Origin: Craterostigma plantagineum
Taxonomy: Eukaryota; Streptophyta; Magnoliopsida; Lamiales; Linderniaceae
Assembly (NCBI GenBank): GCA_027422505.1
Contig: JAPQWV010000483.1
Coordinates: 248,001 to 312,000 of the forward strand
Length of the DNA stretch: 64,000 nucleotides
Direction of reading: 5' to 3'
Part shown: positions 13,241 to 27,417 of the stretch, in pieces
How the letters are laid out: every line of letters begins with the position of its first letter
How positions within the stretch are numbered: position 1 is the first letter of the stretch
The notes under the pieces: model-generated
What the model was told of the DNA's origin: nothing
Seen by the model: the letters and a program-made list of their open reading frames with translations, nothing else
The model's database searches: none
Translations under genes and position numbers: made by a program

Positions 13241-14127
13241 GAGCAATTTTTGTTTCAGGCCCTACTTAAAATTGATTTCAGACCATGTCACTTCAAGAAT
13301 AATTTTTAAGAATTCAAAACACTTCATTGTTCAGCAGTACCACTTCATTATTACGCAGCACCACTTCATTGTTCTGCAGTACCTAGGGTTGCAAACGAGT
13401 CGAACTTTTTTTGTTCGATTCGCGTTTCGATTCGAAATTTCAAGATTCGAATTCGAATATTTAGAATACGAATCCGAATAAGAATATTGTTTTTGATATC
13501 CGAATACGAATATGAAATCACAATATTCGATTCGAAAATTAATAGAATTATTCGATTCGATTAATTTAACTTAAAATATAGTATAAGTAATATATATTCA
13601 CATATAATAATATGATAACTCAATAAAACATTTAAACATAATATATTATAATTCAATATATGTTTAATTATAAATTATTATAATTCAATATATATTTTAA
13701 ATATAATATTCTTTATATTTTATTAAATAAAATAAAAAATGACTTCTATACGAATATTCGATATTCGAGAAAATATTCGAATTCGAATAAGAATCAATTT
13801 TATGATTCGATTAAATATTCGAATATTCGTATTCGTATTCGATTATCATCCGAATACGAATAGAATATTGCGGTATTCGACTCGATTCGATTCGTTTGCA
13901 ACCCTAGCAGTACCACTCCATTTTGACGGTAAAACAATGAATTTGTACTGCAGAACAAATGAAGTAGTAATGCAGAACAAAATGAAGTGGCATACTGAAT
14001 AACAATGAAGTGGTACTGCAAAACAACGAAGAGGTACGGCAGAAATCAGGTCCTTAAAACTAAATTTTATACGAACAGATCTAAATCGGAGTTTAAAACT
14101 TAAAAGGGTCTCAATCATAATTAACTC
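13241..14127. mobile_element. MITE-like element with TTAA-flanked inverted ends and CTGCAGTA sub-repeats
   Basis: The left end (GAGCAATTTTTGTTTCAGGC) and the inverted right end match at about 15 of 22 positions, and both are flanked by TTAA (13237-13240 and 14128-14131). Inside, short motifs related to CACTTCATTGTTCTGCAGTA repeat several times, pointing inward from each side, so the element is a large imperfect palindrome. It is split by a hAT-type element at 13384-13906. A smaller relative with the same ends and sub-repeats lies at 15714-16032. No coding capacity. Confidence 0.6.
13384..13906. mobile_element. Non-autonomous hAT-type MITE with 8-bp target duplication
   Basis: The terminal inverted repeats are TAGGGTTGCAAACGA and its complement (TCGTTTGCAACCCTA at the right end). 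An exact 8-bp duplication, GCAGTACC, flanks it at 13376-13383 and 13907-13914, diagnostic of the hAT superfamily. The 523-bp interior is AT-rich, full of ATTCGAAT-type short repeats, and encodes no transposase. It sits nested in an older repeat element. Confidence 0.88.
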
Positions 14128-14173
14128 TTAAATTAAATTAAGGTAAAAAAAAACACTGTTTATTTAAAGAAAT

Positions 14174-15612
14174 TTATTCTACACTCAGAGCTTCAACAAA
14201 CTCTGCTTCATTCTCCAAGGCCTTCATAGTCTCCTCACACAAACACGCCTCGACGTCGACGCCGCCCTCCGCCGCCGAAGGAAACAACGTCATCTTTCCG
14301 TCGAACTTCTGCGCTATCCCACTCCTAACGGCCAACGGCTTTCCCCATCCAAAATCGCAGCCGTAGACGTTGTGCCGCGGCGAGCTCGTCATCCTAAACT
14401 CATTAAAGTTCGATTTCTTGTACACCACTGGGCTGTCGACCCAATCCTCGACGACCTTCACCGTCGCCTCGCGGGTTTGCCGGCCGACTAATTCGCTGAT
14501 CTTCAGAGCGACGCCGCCTAAATCGGTGTGGAAGAGCTCGCCGGCTGTGATTGACGTTTTGGCGCCGTGGACGGTGTTTCCGAAGTATCCCTCCGGCAAG
14601 GGGATCCGCGGCCGTGCGCTGACGATGATCATCATCTGTATTTCTTCGTCCTTGACGATTTTCGCCGAATCGTTTTTCCTGCGAATTGTCAACACAATTG
14701 AGAAAATTAGGTCATTTTCCCCTCAATCATCGTAAGACTTATTTACCTTCGACAGCGCTCTACGCTACGCCATAGATGAGCAGCTAAAGACTGAAAAGAT
14801 GAGATCTTTACGGTCCCAGCTTCTTCATTGGCCTTGGCTTTGAGCTTCTCCAAGCTCTCTTTACTGAAGTGAAAAACTTTTTCCAGCAACAAGGGCGGCG
14901 GCGGCGACGGCGGAATTGCAGGTGGTTGTTCTTCTCTGGGAAGGGGGTAGATTCTATCTTCAGGCATGTTACTAGGAAACCAACGGTCAAAAACTGGGAG
15001 GATTTTGGGTCTATCTAAACCTCGCGACATCTCAGCCCAAGAATTGAAGAAATGCCAAAAGCTCGTGCCGTCGACCACCGAGTGATTGGCGGCGCACCCT
15101 ATAAAAACCCCGTCTTTAAGCTCGGTGACCTGAGCTCCAAGCAGCGGCTTCTTATCACCGTCGCAGTTTCGGTACGAATCGCCGCCGAGGGGGAAGAAGG
15201 AAGCCACCGTCTCTCGAGGTATGTAGTTGGGCTCTAAGATGTCAGAAACCGAAGTGTTCTTGGCAGTCGCGTGGACGAACTCGACTCCCTCGTTGTTGCT
15301 TTCGATGGAGTAAGAAACCGCGCCGCCGCCGCCTTGGTTTGCTTCGGTGGCGAGTAACCGGCCGGCGAGGGGCGGAAAGAAGGCGAGGGCCTGTGAGAGT
15401 GAGCGGCGGAGGTGGTCAACGAGGGAAGCGTAGGAATCTTGTGGGAAAGTGTCTTGGAAAAGGAGGCCTTTGTGGATTGGGCCGAGCTGAATGAGCTGAA
15501 GGTCCCACGGCGTTAGGTGGATTCTCGACGGCGGAGCTAGGGTTTCCGGCGGGCGGTGGTTGGTTGGGATCTTCACTAGACATGAAGTGACTACTGTCGT
15601 AATTTCAGACAT
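14174..15612 (-). CDS. BAHD (HXXXD-type) acyltransferase
   Basis: Transfers an acyl group from acyl-CoA to an alcohol or amine acceptor in specialised metabolism, in the cytosol. Two exons, 14747-15612 and 14174-14678, give 456 residues, the usual BAHD size. The catalytic HXXXD is HSVVD at residues 177-181 (followed by GTSFW), and the structural motif DFGWG is at 397-401. The VTSCLVKP-like start, FPPLAGRL and the single intron position are typical. Overall it resembles the uncharacterised At3g50280/EPS1-like clade more than the hydroxycinnamoyl shikimate or anthocyanin acyltransferases. Substrate cannot be read from sequence. I start at MSEITT; an in-frame ATG 33 bases upstream is less typical. 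Confidence 0.92.
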
Positions 15613-15713
15613 CTTTCTTTGTTGTTCGAGTGGATAGAAAAACACAGTGAGTTTATTAGACTTAACTATGAGAGCATATATGAACCTTAGTTAGTTCAGA
15701 TGAATTAATTTTA

Positions 15714-16032
15714 GGGTAAATTATCATTCAGGCCCCAAGAGTGATTAAAAATAGTTTCCAGGACCTTTAAGAAAAAATGTTAGTTTAAAGGACCAACTTT
15801 TCGTAAAATTAAAAGATAAGGACCAACTGTTATAAAGTGTGTATGAATTGTTATCAGATGATCGTTTTCTGTTATTTTCATAACAATGTACTGTTATTGT
15901 GGGAACAATGAATTGTTACTGCAGACCAATAAATTGTTACTGAATAATTGGGTCCTTAAAACTAATTTCTTTTCTGACAGGGCCTGAACAAAAATTTCAG
16001 ACCCTGAAAGGGGACTGAACAAAAATTTCCCC
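15714..16032. mobile_element. MITE of the same family as 13241-14127, TTA target duplication
   Basis: Inverted ends GGGTAAATTATCATTCAGGC (left) and GGGGAAATTTTTGTTCAGTC (right, complemented) match at about 18 of 23 positions over the full repeat. TTA flanks both sides, suggesting a PIF/Harbinger-like 3-bp duplication. The interior shares the ACTGCAGTAACAATTCATTGTT-like sub-repeats and the GGTCCTTAAAACTA segment with the larger element downstream of plNAD-MDH. No open frame. Confidence 0.6.
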
Positions 16033-16308
16033 TTAATTTTATACAATTATTGTCCTTTTACTGCCGCAAAGATGTGGGTTGTCCATGTCTTGACAGTCTC
16101 GGGCCCGACCCTAGAAGACTCCGAATTGCGAAGAACGACTGAAAACGTTTTGTAAATAATATTGTTAGGGTTTTCTTGTGGTGATGAAGATGATGATGAT
16201 ATTTCACATGGTTTTACTTTTTGTGGCTGTAATTTTCTTATTATCTATCTCTGATTTCTTTGAGTTTTTATATATGCATTTCAATTCTTATAATGGGGTC
16301 TTTACACA

Positions 16309-16712
16309 TAAGTACCTATTTGGATAAAAACTTGTAATTTAGTACCATGTCAGGATTTTTTTATATGTAGGTACCTACAAGAATAAATTTTTTGCACATA
16401 AGTAAACGATCCCCGAAAGTACACCATACAACACATTTGGGTATATATCAACACATTTGGGTCCCTATATAATAGAAAATGGTACGACGTATGCTATATT
16501 TAGGTACGCCATATGTAGCACACAGGTATGCCGTAGGTACGACGTATGCTATATTTAGGTACCATATATCAACGTGTTATGGTACGCAATATACACACAG
16601 GAAGGTACGACATGACTAAAAAAACTTGTAATAATTAAATCGGGTACATATCTGTAAGATTTTCTGACATGGGGACCTATGTCTAAAAATTTTATCCAAT
16701 TGAGTATTTTTC
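16309..16712. repeat. MITE-like inverted repeat with an internal direct repeat
   Basis: Left end AGTACCTATTTGGATAAAA pairs with right end TTTTATCCAATTGAGTATTT, and a second matched pair (CATGTCAGGATT / AATCTTACAGAT region) lies inside. The centre contains two copies of a 27-bp unit beginning GGTACGACGTATGCTATA (about 16481 and 16535). Target duplication is not clear. No coding capacity. Confidence 0.45.
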
Positions 16713-16951
16713 GATAGATTCACCTTCTTATAACAATTAATATTTATAATTTCTTTTCAAACGAACAATAAAGATTAGAATTTAGCATTCCTTAAATTCA
16801 CAAGAAAACGAAACAAAAAATCAACAGTCAGCTAACACGTACGTATGGTTTCCTAAACATATATGATGGATCTGAAATCAACCATCTGGCAAATTAATCT
16901 TCCACAATAGCAAACACCCCTCAATATTATTCATATAATATTTTATTACAT

Positions 16952-17416
16952 TTAGCAATCCACACATCCTCTTCCTAGTTGTGGCTTTGGCGTGTGCCGA
17001 TTATTAGCTCCTGATCCTGGATAGTCTTCGAGCTCAATTAACATCTTTGAGCTTCTCCAAGACTTGCCCTTAAGTTATAAATAATGATAAAAAAAAAGAG
17101 TAAAAAAAAGATAAAATAAAAGATATCTATCTATGGAGTAAATATATAATCTACATACCAGAAGAACCCTCTTATTACCATCTTGCACCATCGTCATAAG
17201 ACTTCTAGTTGCTGCAGTTTTCAAGCAAAAGTGGAACCCCTTAAATATCATATAAATATGTAATAATATCGAGAAAATATCATTAGTTAATCTAAATGTT
17301 GAAATATATTCATTACTCGTTATAGGTACGGCAGAAGTAATTGATATAAAGTAAGAGAAGACACATATAGCGATAATAATAACTGCTATTAGACGAAGAT
17401 TTCTGTGACCAGCCAT
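16952..17416 (-). CDS. PSY-like secreted tyrosine-sulfated peptide precursor
   Basis: Small three-exon gene, 17317-17416, 17159-17211 and 16952-17068, joining to 89 residues with phases that agree at both junctions. Exon 1 encodes a start, two arginines and a strong hydrophobic stretch (LIAVIIIAICVFSYF), a classic signal peptide ending near residue 30. Exon 3 encodes ELEDYPGSGANNRHTPKP and then QLGRGCVDC. An acidic residue before Tyr (EDY) is the tyrosylprotein sulfotransferase signal, and DYxxxxANxxHxP is the pattern of the PSY peptide hormones, which act in the apoplast on leucine-rich receptor kinases. The third acceptor (CTTAAG) is the least certain border. Precursor size and peptide placement fit; no search was run. 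Confidence 0.7.
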
Positions 17417-17444
17417 TGAAGGAAGCAATGAAAAACCCCACTTT

Positions 17445-17483
17445 TGTGTGTGTGTGTGTATGTATATATATATATATATATAT
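17445..17483. repeat. (TG)n(TA)n microsatellite upstream of the peptide gene
   Basis: A TG run passes into a TA run about 30 bp upstream of the start codon of the peptide gene, probably in its leader or core promoter. Confidence 0.85.
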
Positions 17484-18362
17484 CTAAAGGATGTAAGGGT
17501 CTTACATATATTAGTATGTGTGTGTGGATGTGAACCAAATATAGAGTGAAGTATGACAAAATCTTACAGAATGGAATCAGTCACTAGTTGGTAATGGAGC
17601 ACTTGGTAATAAGGTGGATTTGTACAGCAAATCAAGCACAAGTCAAAAAGGTGTAGGTGTTGGCTTCAACGCAACTGCACTTGCTGTTTATATATCAATA
17701 TATAAAAATTTAACATTTATAAAGTGTGGATCTTTGCAAGATCCATGCGCGCATAATGGGCATACCCTAGCAGACGATGGTCACGCATTTAATTATATAT
17801 TAATATGTGCAATTATAATACGAAAAAGGCAAAGAGATTTGTTTATAAAGTCAAATGGAAGACGACAAAGTAACAACTGCATGGTGACAGTAGCCGTGAT
17901 GCAAACGAGGAGTTCACATGATATTTTTTTGAAATTTGATATGTAAAGTTATTCAATTCTTCATTTTAGCAAAGGCCGGTCAAATAATTATTATTATTTT
18001 TTAGATAAAGTATCCACAAAACCGCACTAATAAGTTCAAGCTATGGACAACCTCAGTCCCACTTAATATCTCGAAGAGATACGTGTGTCATGCAAGTGAC
18101 TGTCCGAAATAATCAAATTATTTCCAATGGGTAGTAAGACGACAAATATTTATGGGCCATAACATAAACTTCGAATTGGCGAAGTATGTTATCAGCACTC
18201 ACTCCGAAATTGGGACTTCACAAAATAATACATTTTTGGTTTCACAGTCCAATTTACATAGGCACATTCTAACACAACCTCATAAAAAATATCATACCAT
18301 TACCCCAACTGAAGTATTTTTTTACTACAAATATAAAACAACAAAAATGCTCTGATGCACTT
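17484..18362. other. Intergenic DNA, no gene seen
   Basis: AT-rich. An open frame at 17614-17946 has no start context, domain or homologous look. Positions near 18300 probably belong to the LHCA4 3' UTR. Confidence 0.5.
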
Positions 18363-19295
18363 TTAGCCCTTAAGTGTCTGAATAATTGTGTTGTGCCATG
18401 GATCAGACAAGTGCTGAACCAAGTTATCAAACGGCCCTTTACCAGTCACGTTGTGCTGCACAATGAATCCCAAGAACGCCAACATAGCTAACCTCCCTGT
18501 AATAAGAAAAAAAAAAAAAAAAAAAACAATCGATCATAGATTGAGTCGAACATCGAACTAAACATCAGTCGATTACCAATCAGAGAAAACACAAACCGTT
18601 TGCAATCTCCTTCGCTTCCAACGTCGGCGCAAAGTTCAAGGGATTGAATATCCCGCCGGGGTAGCCCACTTCGTTGGGAGGCAAACTGTATCTCTTAAAG
18701 ATCGGATCTTGGTTAACACTTCCTGGGTTTTTTATGTCCTGCCATCTTCTGATCTCTACGTAGTGAAATAGTATGAACTCTATGACGAAGAGGGTCGACG
18801 AGGAGGCGAAGTACTCGGCTTTTCCGGCGTCGTACCACTTGGGCACGTTGATGATTCCGGCGGAAGTGAGAACCTCCGGCAAGAGCATTCCGGCGACTCC
18901 GAGCATGGCCCACCTTCCGTTTACGAGCTCGGCTTGAACGAACCACCTGAGATTCTCCGGGTCCTCGGCTAGGCCCAGCGGGTCGAACCCGTTGTCGCCG
19001 GGCAGGCTGGTGGTGGACTCCGAGGATGTTAGAGATTTCCTTTGTGCTATAAAAGAAAAATTCGTAGGGTTCGACTTTGAATGACGAACCTGCCGTTGAG
19101 GTACGCCGGCGAGGCCAAGCCGGGGAGCCACTCGCCTTTCTTGGCTTCCACCTTGAAAGATTGTGCGTTGTTGGGTACGGATTTGACCGGCACGTGTCGG
19201 GTCAGCTTACCGGGCGATCCGGTCACAAACCGGGTTTTCGACGACGCGCTTGGCCGGAAGCCGGCGACGGAGGCTTGTGCGGTGACGGCGGCCAT
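18363..19295 (-). CDS. LHCA4: Chlorophyll a-b binding protein of LHCI, Lhca4
   Basis: Light-harvesting antenna subunit of photosystem I, thylakoid membrane, forming the far-red-emitting Lhca1/Lhca4 dimer. Three exons, 19090-19295, 18597-19006 and 18363-18496, give 249 residues. The transit peptide ends near [20 protein letters not shown]. Landmarks: [20 protein letters not shown], helix 1 with the chlorophyll ligand Glu and Arg ([20 protein letters not shown]), [20 protein letters not shown], and helix 3 [20 protein letters not shown]. These match Lhca4 rather than Lhca1-3. An Asn in the first helix motifs is known to give Lhca4 its red forms; I did not assign that residue. The exon 1-2 border uses an AG acceptor inside CCACCACCAG, giving the exact family sequence across the junction. 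Confidence 0.95.
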
Positions 19296-19501
19296 TCTAT
19301 TCTCTATTTTCTCCGACCTTTGGATGGATTAAAAATTTGATCTTTTTTTTCCTATTGGGGCTCGAGGAATAAAGAATGAATCTTTTTTTATTGCACGAAT
19401 CGAACGTCGATTTGTGGCGCAGGTTTGGAGCTGAGATCCTACCGTTGATTCTCGAGATCTTCGGAATCCAACGGCTGTGGTTCGTGGCTGTGTATCTTCC
19501 C

Positions 19502-19515
19502 CTTATCTCTTTATC
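19502..19515 (-). promoter_or_regulatory. I-box (GATAA) pair upstream of LHCA4
   Basis: On the minus strand GATAAAGAGATAAG lies about 210 bp upstream of the LHCA4 start. Tandem GATAA I-boxes are common light-responsive elements in LHC and RBCS promoters. Sequence match only. Confidence 0.4.
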
Positions 19516-19669
19516 TGCGTTGGCATATCCGTAAAATCTCTTACTTTGAAGCTGTTGGTGTTTAAGGATTATGTGGGGTCGTATTCACTGCCAATTGGAT
19601 TCACACATGAAGGTTACATATATCGACAGAAATTAATGTATAACGTATAACATGAAATTCTTTCAAATT

Positions 19670-19743
19670 GGCCTATTAGCTCAGTTGGTTAGAGCGTCGT
19701 GCTAATAACGCGAAGGTCACAGGTTCGAGACCTGTATGGGCCA
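19670..19743 (+). tRNA. tRNA-Ile (anticodon AAU)
   Basis: Full cloverleaf: acceptor stem GGCCTAT/ATGGGCC, D-arm with GGTT, anticodon loop CTAATAA with AAT at 19704-19706, and T-arm GGTTCGAGACC. The A and B boxes of the internal pol III promoter are intact, and a T run follows at 19750 as terminator. No intron and no encoded CCA, so it is a nuclear gene. Confidence 0.95.
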
Positions 19744-19799
19744 TTAGTATTTTTTCCGTAATAAGCTTTTATAACTTTGTGAGGGTTGTTTCCGGGAAT

Positions 19800-20654
19800 T
19801 CTTGGGCGTGTATTATTAGTTGGTTATACTAAAAGCATAGGCCTATAGTAATAGCCCATTTAGTTGGTATGTCATCCATTACTTCAATGTTTTCCTTTTA
19901 AGTCTTTGATTTATCTAATATGACCTTCCATTCAAGACCTCAAACATTTCAAATTAACAACAATTCTTGAAATAATTAGATATTTATACTTATTGAGTGT
20001 GCTTATAGTAATAAATGAGGGGCTTTTGGAAACGTAAATTTAAATTAATCATGATTAATGAAATTGCCCATTATGGCTCGGTAATTCAATTCACACCCCC
20101 TAAAATTCTATCCGCACCTTCTTATTTCTTATCGACCTCTATTTATTACATTTCTTATCAATAATCACACTCTATTTATTATATTTAGTGATTTGTTCAT
20201 TTTAGAAACCATCAATATAGTGTTCGAACCAATCTTTATGCTTAAAAATGCAGTTCAAATTTTGAATGAATTATAATTCTTGAAATAGAAAGTTATATTA
20301 GTTATTGAGTGTGCTTAAAAATAATGGGGGCTTTTGAAAACGGCATTAAATTAATTATGATTAATGAAATTGCCCATTATGGCTCTTCCGATTAATTGAG
20401 TTGATTAAAAATAGATAGGTGACTACCTCTTTAAGGAGCTATGGTATGTTTGTGTTCGCATTAATACATCTTTGATAACGGTACAATTTAACACTACTTT
20501 CCAAAAAAATAAATTGCACTATTTTTAAATTATATATATATTTTCAAGCTATTTACGTGGTTTATTTTCGAAATAAAGCTATTTACTACATTGTCTTGCC
20601 CTTAATTATCTCAATAACATCCCGCTTATTCGTAAAAATCCTAACTACTTATTA
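19800..20654. other. AT-rich intergenic DNA with a dispersed direct repeat
   Basis: No gene. Two related segments of about 115 bp (19962-20079 and 20273-20385) end in the same block, ATGATTAATGAAATTGCCCA. Between them are short T/A-rich repeats. Confidence 0.55.
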
Positions 20655-21050
20655 AATCTATCTAATTACGCACGCACGTAACGTAAATTAACGACTTTTT
20701 AAATACATTACGCCAAACACGTGATAAAATTAACGTAACGACTTATTAAACGTTTCATCAAACACGCCACGTACCGACTTTTTAAATATTAAGTCACGCA
20801 CGCAACGTAAATTAACGACTTTTTAAATATATTACCCCAAACACGTGATTAAATTTAACGTAACGACTTTTTAAACGTTTCATCAAACACGCAACGCAAC
20901 TACTTTTTAAAATACAATTCGTCAAACACGCAACGACTTTTTTAAAATATATTTCATCAATCGCACAACGTAACGACTTTTTAAAATGTATTTCATCAAT
21001 ACGCACGACGTAACGACTTTTTAAAATATATATTTTTTTTAAAATAAATT
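20655..21050. repeat. Degenerate minisatellite, unit about 34-48 bp
   Basis: About nine copies of a unit containing ACGACTTTTTAAA, then an AT-rich arm, then TTTCATCAAACACGC. Starts of the core occur near 20691, 20738, 20774, 20815, 20863, 20899, 20933, 20972 and 21012. Copies differ by small indels, so the array is old. Confidence 0.75.
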
Positions 21051-21477
21051 TCATCGAGAGAGTATTAAATTCACTACAACATCAAAAGACATATGTATGA
21101 GAGTTCCAAAAGCATCTTTTTTACAATGGTTTTATCTCTATGTTTTTCTTTATTTTTTTCACGATAAATTTCACAATAAAAATTCACACCTTTAATATTT
21201 GATCAGTAATTTGAAATAAAAACAATGAGATCTTTATCCAACGCCATATCAAAAGCCCAAAGCGCGGGCAAATTCATCCTCACCTCATCAGTCAGCAGCT
21301 GCCTTTTATTGTTTTCATATGCACGTAATATGTTATTGGAAATTCTCTCGACAACTTTGTATGGAAAAACTATGATTGTTGTGATTATCCATTCCTTCTC
21401 CGAGGCTATTTATGCTCCTCTTACGATCAATTGCTTCTTCATTCTCATTTTTTCATTCTCAATTCTTCACATTCGAG

Positions 21478-25146
<3,669 letters not shown>

Positions 25147-27417
25147 GGCATGATTGCCGAACATCTATCTATCTGTGTTTTTTTTCAGTTTAAGTTTTAT
25201 GGGATGCTTCCTGTTGTTTTCAATAATCGGTTCTTTTACCGACTGCATGACATTATATCTGTGTTTTGATCTTAAGTTTTACGGCATTGTCGTATTTGTT
25301 TATAAAGATTGGTCTGCATACATTAAGTCCATTTCTACTTTCATAGCCTCGAATACTCTACAGAACCGATACCCATCATTGCCTGCCTCCCCCCCTCCCC
25401 CTTTTCCGGAGCTCTTTCGACCCTAACGCTCAGTAACCTTAACCCAAACTAAAGCCTTAGTTTTCATCCCTTCGATCATAAACCGCTTCCCTCGGGACAG
25501 CACACATATGATGCGAGCTGAGTATCTTACGATAAATGAATCATTCTTCTAATGATTTCAATGGTTTGCCTGAAGATTGAAGACGGTGACTGTAATTTGA
25601 TTGATCGTCGGAATCATTCTTCAAAGACATCATCAGCTTTGAAAGCTTGGAGATGTGTAAGGAACACAAGGACTAACACATTACTCGAGCAAGAAAGTGA
25701 ATATGGTACCATTAAGAACAAGAACGTCATCTAACTTGGGGAAGTTCAAGAAGATGAACAGAGAAATCAGCTAATTAAGATTTAAAAAAAAAGGATCATC
25801 ACACAAATCTCATATTGATGCACAGAAGACAGACTACAAACCATATTGATGAACCAGACCAGCATTATATGGGTCTAAGGATACTAAAGAAATGAAAAAA
25901 AGGAATACATAAAGAGAAAGGGAGCATACAGAGGTGTCTTGGGAGATCTTTGTGATCTCTTCTTTCGCCTTCTTTGATACCCAAAATGTGCCTGCTTTGA
26001 TGCTCCCTACCTTTGTCAATGCTTTATCCATTTTCTTTTTTTCCTTCTTTCCTCAACTCAACAGAAGCTTCAAAAGAGGAAGAAAGCAGGAAAACCTTCT
26101 CCATGAGATTGAAAGAGAGCAGAAAAAGAAAGAAGAACGAAGGTTTGCTCACAGAATTGATGCCTACCAGCTTTTTTGGATTCTTGAGCCACTTTATTCC
26201 AATACCTGCTTCTCTTAACTTGGCCTTTTGCTGAAAAATGTTGGGACTTCGACTAAAAAGAATCAATTTTTACGTGATCTATTCCTAGTTGGTTTCTAAA
26301 GTATAATATAACAGCATTCTTGATAAATTCAATCTGAAAACGTAAGGTAACAACATGATGGGGATTTGGTGCTGGGACCTGTAGATTAATTCATTCATCT
26401 GTTGACAAAAAATCCTATGTCTCTCTCTTCCTACGCAAGCCATTCTCTTCTTTCTACCTTGACATATATTCATTGGAATTATTTGGACATATACGTACTC
26501 CAAACTCTGTGTGTGTGTGTGTGTGGGCCAGCAGATCCTAAAAGCCAAAGCAGCAAAGAACACACATAATTTTTAATCTCTTTCTTTCGGCCTTTGCTTG
26601 TTGACAAATTCAAGCCCTCTTGCTTTTGCTTTCATTTTGTACCTTTTTCCCTTTTCATCTCTTCCACAATGCACTGAAAAATCTTCAAGATCTTCACTTT
26701 TTCCTCATCGTCTCTCAGCTCGTTTCTTCTATCTTTTTCAGCGTGAAAGCGCTGGGTACAGAGAAGGAATATATTGGGCTTCCCACATACTTCTTCTTCA
26801 AGGTTTATCTTTGCTCGAGCTGCTGTAGTGAGTGACTATCGCCATTCTTCTTTCTAAACTTGTGTGGATATTGGTAATTGGTTTTGGTTGTTTCTGTTGT
26901 TTTCTGACCATTTTCTGGGTCGTAGCGTCACTGTGTGAGGGTAACTCGTCCGATGACTGTGAATCTGTCTGAAGAAAAACAAAGCATTCGTTGTATCTTC
27001 TCATCCCTTGATACTCTGTAATTGTGTGTGGTTTTTGTGATGAATATAGCCTGCAAACATATGAGGCATCAGCTGTTAAACTCACCATTCTTCTACATCT
27101 TTTTCCTTATTTACTGTTTGTGAACTGTTATTTCTCAACTGAGATTTAGTTGTAGCATTCTGTTCTAAAGCTTCTCCTTCCTTCTTCGTGTTCTCGATAG
27201 TTAATCCATACTCTGAATAATCTTTTCCTCTGTTCCTCCGATGGTGATACTTCGATCTTTCAAGGGATATGCTTGTGTTAATCAATGAAGCCAAAGAAAG
27301 TTACGATGGCGTAAGAAGTTAAAGCCCGAAAAAAATCGAATATTTTGCAGGCAGGAGATTTTTTCCTCACCGCGAAGGTTTTGGGACGTCATTTTTCGGT
27401 TGCATAATACAATCATC
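25147..27417. other. LON-RING 3' UTR and DUF863 gene upstream region
   Basis: No coding exon found in 2.3 kb. The first part is the 3' UTR of the LON-RING gene. A donor-like CTGTA/GTGAGT at about 26828 and an acceptor TTTTGCAG near 27350 suggest a 5'-UTR intron of the DUF863 gene. A (TG)n run sits at 26512-26525. The many short open frames here have no domain. Confidence 0.5.

Noticed and set aside
15234..15419. Alternate-frame proteins inside the BAHD gene
   Set aside because: Frame shadows without family features.
17614..17946. 110-residue frame in intergenic DNA
   Set aside because: No domain, biased AT-rich composition, no splice partners.
20655..21050. Possible CRISPR-like array from regular spacing
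   Set aside because: Units are degenerate with no unique spacers, and the genome is a plant nucleus.
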